Positions 27,201 to 39,265 of a DNA stretch of 64,000 bases are shown here, one piece after another. The stretch is from Crotophaga sulcirostris (Eukaryota > Chordata > Aves > Cuculiformes > Crotophagidae): assembly GCA_013397455.1 (NCBI GenBank), contig VYZB01000016.1, positions 2,443,179 through 2,507,178 on the forward strand, given 5' to 3'. A program made the translations under genes and the position numbers. Under the pieces are notes generated by a model, which was not told where the DNA came from, did not search any database, and worked only from the letters and a program-made list of their open reading frames with translations. The first letter of the stretch is position 1, and the number at the start of each line of letters is the position of its first letter.

Positions 27201-30200
27201 TACACATGATGCACGTGATATACATTTTTCTTATAATCTTATTGCCTATATTTCCTATGATGCAATACTGTGGTTTTCCATACAAAGAAAAAATTAAGAT
27301 TACAAAGACAGAGAATATGAATGTCTAAAGACACACCATTTTCTCAATAGGTTGAAACCAGGAAAATGGGAGCTGTTGTGGAATCAGAGCTGAAACTAAC
27401 CTTTGGTTGCAGCTCTGCACACTGTTTCTTCACCACATCCTAAAAGATGGTCATACATTTTCATTCTCAAGTCACAGTTTTCCACCTGTTCACTAATTTT
27501 TTTCCTAAAGAAATGTTTGCAGGGAGACACTGTAGACAGATGGTCAGAAGTGGAGATAATCCACAATTTGATACCTTTTTTTTTTCCATAATGTACAATG
27601 CTGTACATCATTGTTTCGATCTACAACTCAAGTTCTTTGACTTTTTTTGGTCAAAATTAATGGGGCAGGAGGGAGTGGCTTGCAGCTCCTAAACTGTATA
27701 AAAAAATAAATAAATTAAGAAACAGATGTCTTAGACTTTGCCTATATCTGTATTTAACTTCTAGCTATTTGTTGTCTTGGAGTAGAAGGAAGGATTTGAT
27801 ACGTCCTTGAATCTTTGAGCTAAAATATTTGCTCCCATAAACAACATTTCTCTGAAAAACTGGGAGACAAAACATTTTTCCAATACCTGTGGTCTACTTT
27901 ACAGACTTGTACCAAACTAGTAGCTAATGGTTATCTCGAGTGATTTGTTTTCAATAAGAATTGTTAAAGCTGCTTATAAAAAACATCGTTTTCACCAAAC
28001 CAAACACCTAAGGAATACAAGAGCAATGAGAGCACTGTAAGTAATTACTTCTTCCTTCATTACAGCGTTTTCTCTCAGGTTCTGGAGGATTTCTTTAACT
28101 CCTGAGACTTTGAAAGTCTCAACATTCTCTAGTAACAGTTGATGAAAACTACCCTTCTGGCTTCTCTTGTATTTGATAATATAATATGGCCCTTGTTTGC
28201 CTAGAAGAAACACAGGAACTTAAACAATGAAGAAGGATATGCACAGGCAAACAGGAAATAAAGGAAAACAGAAGAATTTTCACCACTCCATTCACAACAT
28301 ATCTTATATTACTTCAAGCAATGAGCTGGTCAGTGGCACAACTCTAGTTGTACTTAACAGTGTAATAAATGTAACAAGAATTGTTCTAATATGCCGGAGA
28401 GGAAGAAACAGTTACACAGGCACAAATACATAGTAGAAACCCCAGAAATAATTAATTTAGAGATTTAAACCAACCCATATTAAAGGTATTGGAAACTGGC
28501 AACAAAGATGAACTGCTTTCCCAAGAGGAAGACTATCATCATAAGCTAAATAGCTGTTTAAAAGGTAAAGTTGCTTCAAATGAAGAAGAAAACATATGCT
28601 TAACCAATTTTTATACATTTGTTAGAAGTGGGGAGAAAAAAACCAAACTACAAATACATGAATATAAGTTTCCCTTAAATACCCAGAGAGTTTTACAGCC
28701 TAGGCTGAAAAACAAACAAAAATGCAATTTCTAATACAGCATACTCTCTTTTTCAAAACCCTAGGTATCCTAACACTCTGTCCTTAGGCATCTATAGCAA
28801 AGCTTTCTACATTTCAAGAATCCTCACGCTGCTTCTGGTTTAGCTAACTGGGAGTTGCTGCAGTTGGGGATTTCAATTACCCACAGCTAGTTATGTGCTT
28901 CTAGGGCATTACTGGCAATTTCCCCAGGTTCAGTCACAGAAGGAAAGTCCCTATTTCAGACAAGTGAAGAAAATTATGAAAAGAAAACATCTCCAGAGTT
29001 CATTTCGAATTTCTGTAATACTTTCTTTCCACCTGACATGTACTCATTACACTTCCCAAATTCGAGTGATCTGTGACTATGCTATAACAATTGTCAGCTC
29101 CTCATACAAAGCAAAAGGGGACTTTAGGAAATAGAGATTTCAGGACTTCAAGCATGAGTTTAGCAATCAGAATATTGAAGTTGATCACACAAATTCATCT
29201 GAGTATATCACTCGTATGCAACAAAAATCCTAGATACATAAACTGACATGTATATCAATCGTTGTCCACAGAAAGTCTTCCTAAGTCCTGATTCGAATTG
29301 AATAGTCATGGTTGTGGCTGTTAACTCCATTGAAACAGATACCTACAATCTTTGGAATCATCATTTTACCTATCACTATGTATTGAAGTTGAATTCTGGT
29401 TTTGGTTAGGCTTATGGTGCTACCACAACATAAATAAAAAACAAAGTAACTTTAAAAAACTGCAAAAATAGAATTCATATTGTCATAGAAATTCATCTTA
29501 ATAGTATATACAACAGCATCTAGAAATGAAAGCACATAAACACTGTCTCTAAATAGATATCTGAGATAATCCAAGAATTAAGTTTTGTGCTACAAAATCC
29601 TGAAGCGATGTGTGAAATGACACTTTTGTATAAACGGCCCAAGCCTCCCGAAGGATCTTTTTGTGTATTTTTCAAGCTTTCACATGATTAATTTTTTTTT
29701 TTTTTGCAGCCTACCCACTGAAAAAAGCTTTTAAAATCTGTTTCTTTCATCCAGGTGCTGAGCAAGACTCCATTTCAGAATGCAAACATTCAAAAAATTG
29801 TCCCATTAATGACGGATGTGCAAATATCCATAAAACATTTCCTAGCCTGTTCTTTAAAGCTTGCAGCAAGAAGTTTCCCTAAACACCATATGCAATCTGT
29901 TTTAGGGCTACAGGGTTCTTACTGCCAGACAGAAAGCATTTAACAGTCAGTTTATAAACAATTATTGTGCTAACATCCGTCTTTACTTAAACAGGTTTTC
30001 CCCTACTTTCCTTACAGTATAGTTCCAGAAAGTAATATTATTTCTGTCTAGCATTCATTTTGGTATGATAAATAACTCTTATTTGCTTATTCCCTGAAAA
30101 ATACCTCTCTATTCCCTAAGATTGGTAATAATGTCTATTCCCTCGTCCAGCCTAATAGTTGCTTCAAATAGGGTCTGAAGTAATACTCAGTATTCTATCT

Positions 30201-33200
30201 CGGTAAGGTTATCCTAGAGATGATTATTTGATTAAATGGTAAAATAACATCTGAATTTTGAACAATCAAAATCCAGTTTACTGAAGACAGCACCACAGAA
30301 CAAATGGCCCAGAAACATATCAGTAACACCAGTGAAAATTTTCTACCTCAAAGCAGGAAATGTTAGTTCACTATAAGCAAAAATGCCTCAAGGAAATGTG
30401 ACATTTAAATAAATCACTTTAAAAGAATTTTTTTTTTTAAAAGGGAGGTTTAATTTCCATAAAGTAAACATACTGTTTTGAATATTGGATTTTTTTTTTC
30501 ACCCAGGTCTAAATGGAGGGAAGTCTTGTGACAATTTATAATTACAATCTTACAGATGTCCATTTACTGGCCACTAAATGCAGCACTTTCTGTGAAAAAT
30601 GTGAAAAAATGTGAAAAAGTGTGAAAAAACTAAACTTTTTGTGGAAAATTACTTTCATAATGCCTAGAATATTTTCATTTAAAAGCACACTCTCCTGATT
30701 GGACTGAAAAGTCAAGTCATGATAATCAACTAATATAAGTTCCCTACAAGTTTACTACTTTCCTCAATCCTCTTCTCATTTTCTGCCTTCTTTCTTTCCC
30801 CTCCTACTTCTCCTTCCTTGAACAGGATGTTAAAAGACTGTGACCAAGAGCTGTTGTTGAGCCAGCCTAGCAGAACTAATCTGTAGAATATAACTGAATA
30901 GAGTATTATAGAAATAGAATTTAACAGTGGCTCGCAGTAATAATAATTAGGGGGGAGAACAAGCTGGTTTTGAAGATCTGTTCATGCCAAAAAAAAAGTG
31001 GTCAACTTACTATTTCTCTGCCAAAATCCTTGGCACCTCAGTGTGACTGGCAATAAAAAAGTGAGTATTGATGTGCCTTCCTCATACTTCAGAATATAGT
31101 GCAGTAGAACCAGTTTTCTAACAAAATATGGGTTGGGATGCGAGATCTGTTAAAGAGATGATTGCAAGTGCACGAAGAAACATTTTTTCGAGGGCAAAAA
31201 CCACATTGAGCTTTCTATAGTAGCTCAACCATCTCTGTGTTTCAAAGCTATGGCTGAAATTTCCCCTGAAGCCTAAAATGTTGCAGGGAAACGAAGAGTG
31301 AAAAAAGGCGTGTGCTACAGGCTTTCCAACACTTGAGAAGCTCAAGTGATCAAAACTTGGAAACACACACAGATCCTCTGAAAAACTCATGGATTTCTAA
31401 ACGGAAGTGTCTGGAGGGATTTTCCAAAGCTTCTGTGAAGGCAACTGATGGTGGTATAGATTGACCAGAGAACAGGAGTTGCGTAAAAATGCTAGTCATC
31501 TTTTAAAGCCAACAGTACTTTCCTCTGGGATTTATTCACTTCAGGATTTTTTCCTAGCTTCTCTCCATGTATTTCCTTCTGCAAAAAAAAAAAAAAAATC
31601 ATTACTTGCAGCCCACAAGTCAATCGCAGAACTTGTCTTCTGGTTACTTTTCCTGCTATGTGATTTTATGCTTTTGGTTTACAGGCAAAGATTTGAAATC
31701 AGTGGGAATCAGACTCAGTGCTAATTTTAGTTAAAAGAATATTAGAGAAGTATCTATGTGCTTTGACTATTTCTAGAGCTGAGGCATTCAAACAGTAAGA
31801 AGTAGTACTCAGGATAAGTAATTCCTAGCTGAAGAGCTGGAGGAAATATCATCGAAGGATGATGTGTTTTTTACTTAACCTGCTGGATTTTTTTCTTGTC
31901 TCTTCTTTCAGTGTCTTGTGTTTTATAGACATGCTGATGTTTTTGAATATTAGGTACTGTTTAATGCAAAGTTTTCTGTGAGTCATGAGTCCTTGTGTGT
32001 CAAGTTTTCACCCCGATTTGGCCAAAGACTACCATTTCTTAATTCAAATTTAGGCTTTGTACTTGGGATTTAAGTATACAAATAAAGTAATAGCTCTAAC
32101 TCATGCACTTTTACCTGAACTTCTTTTTGAAAGTCCTGTTATTGCTGTTAAAACATGTGAAGTCAAGTTACTGTTCCATGAAGTGGAAATATCCTCTCTC
32201 TTATCCTCTGGTGTTTCTGTGCTTTATGCTATGCTTTCATTTGTTCTTTAAAAAAATATCAGTCTGAACTGGAACTAAGGAGATGTCTGAGCCAGTGCTA
32301 AAACCTGGTAAGTACAATTTACATGGAAATGCAGTGACCCACCTGATACGTGAACCAACAATTTTTTATCTATAAGAAAGTCCTATTATGTACGCACTTT
32401 ATAAGAATGTCAAACCTCTGACCTTGGGTACAAGGTCATATTTGAATAATTCAGTTATATATGCGAATATCCAGTTGAGCTGAGTTTTAGAATTACTATC
32501 CTTATTTTGAAAGGTCTGTAGTCTGCTTCTGCTTTCCTCTGCTATTTCAGCACTGAAAAAACTGTAAGTGTTTAGAGAGGATTTCTTTGTTCTGTATGGG
32601 GAGATAAACTGTGAAATTAAGCCTCATCAGCACAGCAACTTAGTTTATTTAAGACATTTTCCTGAGTAAAGAGTACAAAAAATAGAGCTGGAGCAAATAA
32701 TTTTCCAGTGGATTGCTATCTGCAGTTCAGAAACATTTCAGTCTAGAAAATTTCCCCTAAAACTGTTGTTATTTTTGTATTTACATAACACAGCTAATTG
32801 CAAATAGTTATGTATTCCTTCCTTGCATTGCTTAAAATATTGGCACAGAAATAACACTAGATCTATCTTGTGGCAAAATGCCATAGCATCGTCCAATTTC
32901 CGAGGAGCCATATGGCAATGGTACAACCATCTGTTTATCTTGATATTACTTTCCTGGCAAACCTTTTACCCATATGGGTTATTGGTGCCCTCATCTGTGT
33001 ATATCATGAAGAGGTTCAAAATCAAAATCTATAATTTTCCCTGTTATAACTTTTAACAATTACACTGAACGTAAAGATCACACTATCTTCATGTTTAGCC
33101 ACATCCATTTCTGTTTTGCACACACCTGCCTTCTTCTATTAGATGCAGGAACAATTTGATTCCAGAATCTGTGAAAGCTGTCATCGCAAGCTGTCAGGTT

Positions 33201-35663
33201 CAAGGCATCATAATCATCTCAAAGGACTGATAGCTTGTGCTTTGTGGATTTGAAACTTTATCACTAAAGAGATGAAATGATCCGTCCTTTTACATGCTGA
33301 CAGGGTAGCAATTTTGTGTCAGTGTAGAGATTCAGGCATTCAGACAATAAGGCCAGGCTGAATACATGCAGAGTCCTTTTACTTTTTCTGTGACAGCCAT
33401 TTTCAATAATGTCTAAAATATTTGACATGCACTGTTTAGAATAATTTTAAGTAAGAGAGAGTGTCAGATTTCAATCTGACATATTAGCAAGCCTGAGTGA
33501 AATCATGTTTATATGCCACTTAGCAATCTGCTCTTTAATTTCCTCTTTATGTGGGTTCTTTCAAATCGGAGACACTCAGAGTACAAACGAGATATTTAAG
33601 GTGTATATAAGTTTCAAATCACATCAGAAGAGATAAACATGGGGTTTTGTTTATTTGGGGATTTTTGACCCCTTTTTTAAAGCAAATGACTCAATTTCAG
33701 AATGAAATAATAATGTAGCCCTTAGGTGTTTGTTGACTAACAAAATATATTGATTTGTTGCAATCTACAAATTTGTAAGGCAGATTATTTATGAAATTCA
33801 TTGGCTTATTTGGCAACCTTATTGCTTTTTGTAGAAAGATAATGTTTTGTGTACATTATACTGGTTGCCATTCATATAATGTACTTTTATGAAAATTTAA
33901 TTGGATTATCTCTCATAGGATTTTTTACAAAACTGTATTTGTTTGCATTTTAAGTATTCAGTGTCTGCTGTTGATTTCAGTTTAGTGACATTTAAGACCA
34001 AACTCTCTTTGATTCCTAAGGATCTCTACCATAAACTATGTCTTTTAAAATTCTTTGCTTTAATAATAAACCATTGAGAAATCACCCGTCCTGTCTGTTT
34101 GTCTTCCAGATAAGTTTTGTCAGTCCCCATCATTCAATTTACATTCAAGATTGTTGTTCAGCCTTTCAAAAACTTCTACTACCCAAACTAGTAGCAAATC
34201 AACCATTGGTTTTGATAGTAGGTTTTTGTCCTGCATAAAACTGGAATAATACATGTTTAAAGTTTATATGTCATAAACATTGCCTATTGCCATATTACAA
34301 GATACCAGTCTTTTCTTTCTCCATATATCTCTCTGCTGTATCTGTGGGATTGTATTTTTCAGAGGTAGATGCTTGAACCAAATTTGGCAGTAAACTCTGT
34401 TTCCATATTAATAAATTACAGTGGAACAGAGAACAAATTATTCACAACGTTGTTAGTTCAAGGCTACACCAACAAGGGAAAAGTTTCATTCATTAAAAAA
34501 TTAATAAACTTTTTATTTCTTCAATAAGACATCTTAAATTTAACTTGTGAAGTTTATCGTGGTGTTGAATTTTCTCTATTAGGTGTAAATATGCTCTACT
34601 TATCTTTCTGAGTCAGATGATTTTTCCCAGTCTCCGTGACTAAATGGTGATCTTCCATCCCATGTGCAGACATAACACCCCCCAAACGATGTTCAGACAT
34701 TTCTACCTTCTCTTGTTTCCTTTAAACTTTCTGCTAACTGAGGATGTTTGCATTTGAAAAGCTGCTTGCCTTTCCAAGGGGTCAAAGTTTCTATTTCAGG
34801 ACACTTTGAACATGTCCTCTTGGTCCCAATTTAGTAAATATCGCTCTCTCTAGCTACTTAGATTCTGCCTTAAAGGTCCTGGCATAAGTAAGAGACAGCT
34901 GTGAATTTTCTCCCTTCTTTTCCCAACATGCCAGGGTCCCAGCAATGTATAAATAACACTGCCATGAAAACAGGTATAAGTGCAGAAAGAATAAACAGAG
35001 AAAGAATAGAGGTGGACAGGCTACCAAAGTAAAATAGAGCATTACAGTCTCAAATATCCTATAATTACAGTTTCCAGAGCCTGCACTACAAATATATGAG
35101 TCACTGCAAAAGGGCAGATAATTGAGGCAATGTGCCTGCAACTGCATATCACTTCACCCATGCTAGTATTACCACTCATAGTCCCTGCTAATTACTCCAA
35201 GGCAATTCAATGCTAACATAATTATACTTCTTTCAGAACCCAATCTAGACTCTCTGCTTGTTTCTCTACAGTGTGCATCTCTACTGGTATTTAAAGACCA
35301 ATCGTATGGAAAACATAACACAGATTTAGGTACTTAATATCTAAGGCTATAACTGAACTATGGAGTGAGACGTTCTTAAGCGCTTCCCAAAATCCTAGTC
35401 TCAAAAATTTCAGGCTGATGACCTGAACCTCACACCTCCCCTATGGGCCACAAGTCTGTCTCACCCTTTCTTGTAAGGAATAAGCTGGAAGATGAATGGA
35501 GGAAGGAATAGCATGTGATTAAAGTTCATCTTGAAACGTAATTGGGTGCCAGATGGAAGAGATAGCCAGACTTACTTCATCATGTAGACACAGCATGTTT
35601 TGAAAATGGACTTTGTAAGGATGTGTGGACAGTGTGGAGTTTTAGAAACACCTTTCTATTGCC
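21261..35663. other. AT-rich non-coding stretch
   Basis: No recognised gene or repeat family over 14 kb. Low-complexity AACCCCAAA tracts lie at about 26941-26990, an A-run at 31581-31597 and a four-copy TGTGAAAAA array at 30591-30629. Two open frames with splice-like edges (+ strand 26559-26726 and minus strand 28008-28200) are listed under findings and are not called as genes. Confidence 0.55.
30591..30629. repeat. Short tandem repeat, TGTGAAAAA-type, 4 copies
   Basis: Four consecutive units of 9-10 bp, each TGTG followed by five or six A (one unit ends in G). Confidence 0.85.
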
Positions 35664-36620
35664 TGTGGTGGGTTGACCTTCTCTGGATGCCAGGTGCCCA
35701 CCAAATCCTCTCTATCACTCCCCTCCTCCGCTGGACAGGGGTCAGAAAATGTAACAAAATGCTCATAGGTTGAGAAGGACACAGGGAGAACACTCACCAA
35801 TTACCATCATGGGCAAAACAGACTGGACTCGGGGAAATTATTTTGTTACCAATCAAATCAGAGTAAGATGAGAAATAAACCCAAATCTTAAAAAATACCT
35901 TCTTCCTGTCACTTCCTTTTACTGTGCTTAACTTTAACCTCCATTTTCTCTACCTTCTCCCCACCAGCAGTGCTGGGGGATGGGGAATGGGGGTTGTGAT
36001 CCATTGTTTCTGCTCCTCAGAGGGAGGAGTCCTAATCCTTTTCCCCTGCTCCAGCATGGTGTCCCTCCCATGGGAGATGGTCCTCCATGAAATTCTCTCA
36101 GATGAGTCCTTCCCACAGGCTACAGTTCTTCACAAACTGCTCCAGAGTGGGTCCCTTCCACGGGGTGCAGTCCATTAGGAATAGACTGCTCCAATGCAGG
36201 TCCCTCATAGGTTCACAAGTTCTGCCAGCAAACCTGCTCCAGCATCAACACTTCTGTCTATGTCATAGGTCCTGTCAGGAACCTGCTCCAACTCAGGCTT
36301 CCCACAAAGTCACAACCTCCTTTAGGTCTGTCCATCTGCGCTGGCATGAGGTCCTCCACTGTCTGCAGGTGGATATCTGCTCTATGGTGGCTCTCCATGA
36401 GCTGCAGGCGGACAGTCTACCTTGCCATGGTCTTTACCATGGGCCACAGGGGAATCTCTGCTTGATCACCTGAAGCACTTCCTCCCTTTCCTTCTTCACT
36501 GAGCTTGGTGTCTGCAGTTGTTTCTGTCACATATTCACACCTCTCTTCTCCAGGTGCAGCTGCACAGGGTTTTTCTGCCCTTTCTTAAGTATATTATCAC
36601 AGAGGCCCTACCACTTCCAA
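35664..36620 (-). mobile_element. Solo LTR, avian ERVL-like family, truncated
   Basis: I recognise this as a minus-strand copy of a long LTR-type repeat common in bird genomes. On the + strand it opens with tgtggtgggttgacc, i.e. the reversed LTR 3' end finishing in CA. It passes through aatcaaatcagagtaagatg and ends near taccacttccaaac, where related copies continue into the upstream U3, so its 5' part is missing. On the minus strand a TATA-like stretch (ataatatacttaag) lies at about 36582-36598. No retroviral gag, pol or env sequence is attached, so it is a solitary LTR. The exact family name is not certain. Confidence 0.75.
36046..36330 (-). repeat. Degenerate 48-49 bp tandem array inside the LTR
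   Basis: The motif ctgctcca recurs at 36046, 36137, 36186, 36234 and 36283. The last three intervals are 49, 48 and 49 bp and the first is roughly a double unit (91 bp). Each unit continues into a diverged gtgggtccctccacggg-like segment. The repeat is internal to the LTR and probably belongs to the family consensus rather than being a private expansion. Confidence 0.75.
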
Positions 36621-37047
36621 ACTATGCCTTGTGTTACTAGGAGTGCACATGTTAAGAAGTAATAAGATCTGAAAGGTCAGGCAGCCTTAGAATTGAGGCC
36701 GTAAATCTCAGCTAAGTGTCTCCAAGTATCTTTGGAGCTGAACACTCACCTAAGAATCCCAACCAATTTTTTTAAATCACAAAGTACCAGAGAAAATGCT
36801 AATAGATAAGTAGTAGACTTTTAATGAAATCAGTGTAAAGTCATCTTATAATAGCATTAGTCAAGGGCTCAGTGCAGATAGCAATAATCAAATTAAATGG
36901 TCACAGCATACAACTTACTGAAGATAAAGTAATAGGCTTAGTGAAGGCTTTAGTGTTTTTTCCTCTCACTAACTGTAAGCTACGTAAATCTTCAACTAAT
37001 GAACTCATCAAGCATATGCCCGACTTCACTAGAAAATGCAAACTTAC
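36621..37047. other. Non-coding stretch between LTR and candidate exon
   Basis: About 430 bp of AT-rich sequence. Its only notable item is the donor-like gtaagt at 37042-37047 (minus strand), discussed with the candidate exon beside it. Confidence 0.5.
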
Positions 37048-37305
37048 CTCTAGCTACTGTATTTAACATATGAATATCGTTAATGGTAGTGTTGTCAGGA
37101 ATTATTCCTTCAAGTAGAAGACTAGCGTACGATTCACCCTTACTTTGATCCTTCTGAAACAGCTCTTGTTCCTGGATAAGTCTCAGAAAAGCTGCTTTCT
37201 TCCAGTGAGAAGGGCTGGCGCCATGTGAAAGCATAGCTGGAAGGCTCCTGGCGTGGTACACAGTATCCATGGACATGTTGTTTGGCATTAACACTGTTAA
37301 TAAAA
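37048..37305 (-). CDS. Candidate protein-coding exon, unrecognised
   Basis: This is a 258-nt minus-strand frame with no stop. On one side it is bounded by a run of seven T followed by ACAG, an acceptor with a polypyrimidine tract. On the other side is AGAG followed by GTAAGT, a near-ideal donor. Both ends are phase 1, so the exon would be symmetrical. The deduced peptide starts with a hydrophobic stretch (LLTVLMPNNMSMDTVYHARS), followed by SLPAMLSHGASPSHWKKAAF and a helical, charged part (LRLIQEQELFQKDQSKGES); it has no cysteine. Several CpGs and a higher GC content than the flanks favour real coding sequence. I recognise no family. It could be an exon of a gene with large introns, an lncRNA exon with a chance frame, or chance alone. 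A second acceptor at 37294 is possible. Confidence 0.3.
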
Positions 37306-38029
37306 CTGTAAAAAAACCTAAACCCTTTCAGGCCTTGGACATAATGTTCAGGATTGCAAATTTCTTAGGGAAAAAAATAAAAAATCCTCTATAAACACAC
37401 CACAGCTGCAGGTAACTAGAGATTTTTTAATAAGCATAGACTTTGGAAGACCTGGAAAGTAACAATATTGATATTGATTATTTTTTAATAGTATCAGATT
37501 GGGTGAGAATTGCAAACCTTGATGTTTAATGAGAGGAAGGGAAAAGACAGTACTGCTCTACATAACAGAGCACATTATGGTTCAAGAGGTTCACTAGTCT
37601 CTGAAGAACATATAGGTCCACTTTTTGCAGAGCTCTTGCTCTACAGTAAAAACTTCTTGTGGTTTATTTTTCAGAAAAAGAGTGAAAAAAACCCTCAGAG
37701 ATAAGAAGAGTTCTCAAATCTCTTCAAGTATTAAAAATGTACCTTAATTTTATTATGACCTTCACAACAGTCAAGTCTCTGCTTGTTAGAGCTTTGAAGC
37801 TAGTTCTTGAATTCTTTATATAAGTGAAGAAGGATTGTTTGGGAACCGCACTATTTAAAAAAACATACTGTCAGAAGAACGGTCTGTGTCTGTCTAACTT
37901 TCAAAAATACTGCCATTTAGATATCGCATATCTGAAGTTAGTTAGAAAAACAATACTACAGAAAAACAACTCTACTTAAGTCAAAATATTTCACTCTGTG
38001 ATAACAACCACTTCCTGTATCACCATCAC
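37306..38029. other. Non-coding stretch between two candidate exons
   Basis: AT-rich sequence of about 720 bp with frequent stops and no recognisable repeat. A 64-codon + strand frame at 37510-37704 has no supporting context. Confidence 0.5.
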
Positions 38030-38274
38030 CTGTTTTCTGAAGTTTGTGCTACTAGCAGTCCAGCACACACAGGGCTACACCTTCTTTGCAAGTCTTCAAC
38101 CCCTTTTTCCAGATCCAGACAGCTGGAGAAGAGCTGTGACGCTGTTTGGGGAATGAGAGCATGAGGGCTGCATTTTCTAACACCAGCTAATAAATTGTTA
38201 TGAACATTAATAGAAGATAAAATCAATTCAACTTCAGTCATAACTGGAGCAGAATGGAAAGCAGATGGAAACAT
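38030..38274 (-). CDS. Candidate coding exon or chance frame, unrecognised
   Basis: A minus-strand frame is open for about 85 codons, ending at a TGA that lies just inside a possible intron. It is edged by acceptor-like acaaacag (poor polypyrimidine tract) before an ATG at 38274, and by donor-like AACAG followed by GTGATGG. The peptide looks protein-like: MFPSAFHSAPVMTEVELILS, then VHNNLLAGVRKCSPHALIP, then FSSCLDLEKGVEDLQRRC. Base composition is nearer to coding than the flanks. The donor leaves phase 2 and the next frame downstream (37305) needs phase 1, so the two cannot be directly joined as drawn. No family is recognised, and this is weaker than its neighbour. Confidence 0.2.
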
Positions 38275-38557
38275 CTGTTTGTCCAACTTAACACAATAGG
38301 AAAAGGGGAAGTATAGAAGTACTGTTACTAGTCTCTTTTTCTAACATGAAAGAAGAAACCTTGTCAAAATATTTCTGATGCAATTCTGCTTCACTTCAAG
38401 CCTGTTCCAAATGACTTGTAAGAGATTGCACAGAATTTCCAGCATAGACATACATAAAATAATTTGCTGATTGTGACATGCTTATGCCCACTTAATATAC
38501 CTGAACATAATTATGAGATCTTGAATTGATGAGGAAAATGGAATGCAGATGCACCAA

Positions 38558-39265
38558 TGTCCTGGTTTAGCATCCTCCTGGGCCAGATCAGTAACTAAAC
38601 TGGACAACTTTAGTCCTAGTCCGTCCTGTCCCCCATGTCCTTCTCCCCCACGGAAAGAGAAAAGGGAAATGCGAGTGAGAGATATTTCCAGGTTGGAGAA
38701 CTAAACTAAAGCAACTTTAATGAAACAATAATGATAAAAAGGAAAGCAATAATATTAATAAGAAAATAGTAAAATATATACAAGTATACAAAGCCAACTT
38801 GGGCTTCCCTGATGACTATAGGTCACCTCTGGTGCTTCAGGGTTTGTGTTGGGAAGGTCCCAGCTGGACCCTTCGGTAGGCGGGAGCTGGGCTCAGGAAC
38901 CAGATCCAGGAACCGGATTAGAGGAATACGTGGTTGGGTTCGGGGGTAGACAGAGAAGCAAGGTCCTCCCTTAAGATTGACTCTTGAAGAAGAGAGGTTG
39001 ATCGTCATGAACCCTAAGCTTTTATTCTGCTTATGATGTGTATGGCATGGAATATTTCACTGACCAGATTTGAGTCACCTATCCTGTTTGCCCCTAGCAA
39101 CAGGTGCGACCCCCTTCACCACCAACTCATTCTAGAATGCAATTTACACAGGAATAGGTGTCAGCAAGGACCACTCTACATACCAGTGCCCTGTTACCTT
39201 GGTGACAAATATCAGACATCACTTCTACGGGCGGCCATTGTCTGAAAAGCTGTTAGTAAGCTTCA
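38558..39265 (-). mobile_element. Solo LTR, avian ERVL-like family
   Basis: I recognise this as a complete-looking solitary LTR on the minus strand. The reversed 3' end is tgtcctggtttag at 38558 (the LTR would finish in ...AGGACA). The 5' end is near 39265 (TGAAGCTTACTAAC on the minus strand), followed by the family hallmark TCAGACAATGGCCG. Promoter and processing signals fit the orientation: a TATA-like gcagaataaaagctt at 39016-39030 and an attaaag polyadenylation-like signal at 38715-38721. No internal retroviral genes are present. A clean target duplication was not found, so the exact ends may be a few bases off. Confidence 0.75.
39016..39030 (-). promoter_or_regulatory. TATA-like box of the solo LTR
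   Basis: The minus strand reads gcagaataaaagctt. It lies at the expected place between U3 and R of the LTR and would direct transcription leftwards in this window. Confidence 0.5.

Noticed and set aside
28035..28065. gtaagt...ttacag on the + strand resembling a tiny intron
   Set aside because: At about 30 nt it is far below the minimum vertebrate intron length; a coincidental donor/acceptor pair.
35664..39265. A full endogenous retrovirus between the two LTRs
   Set aside because: The two LTRs belong to different families and the 1.9 kb between them shows no gag, pol or env-like sequence.
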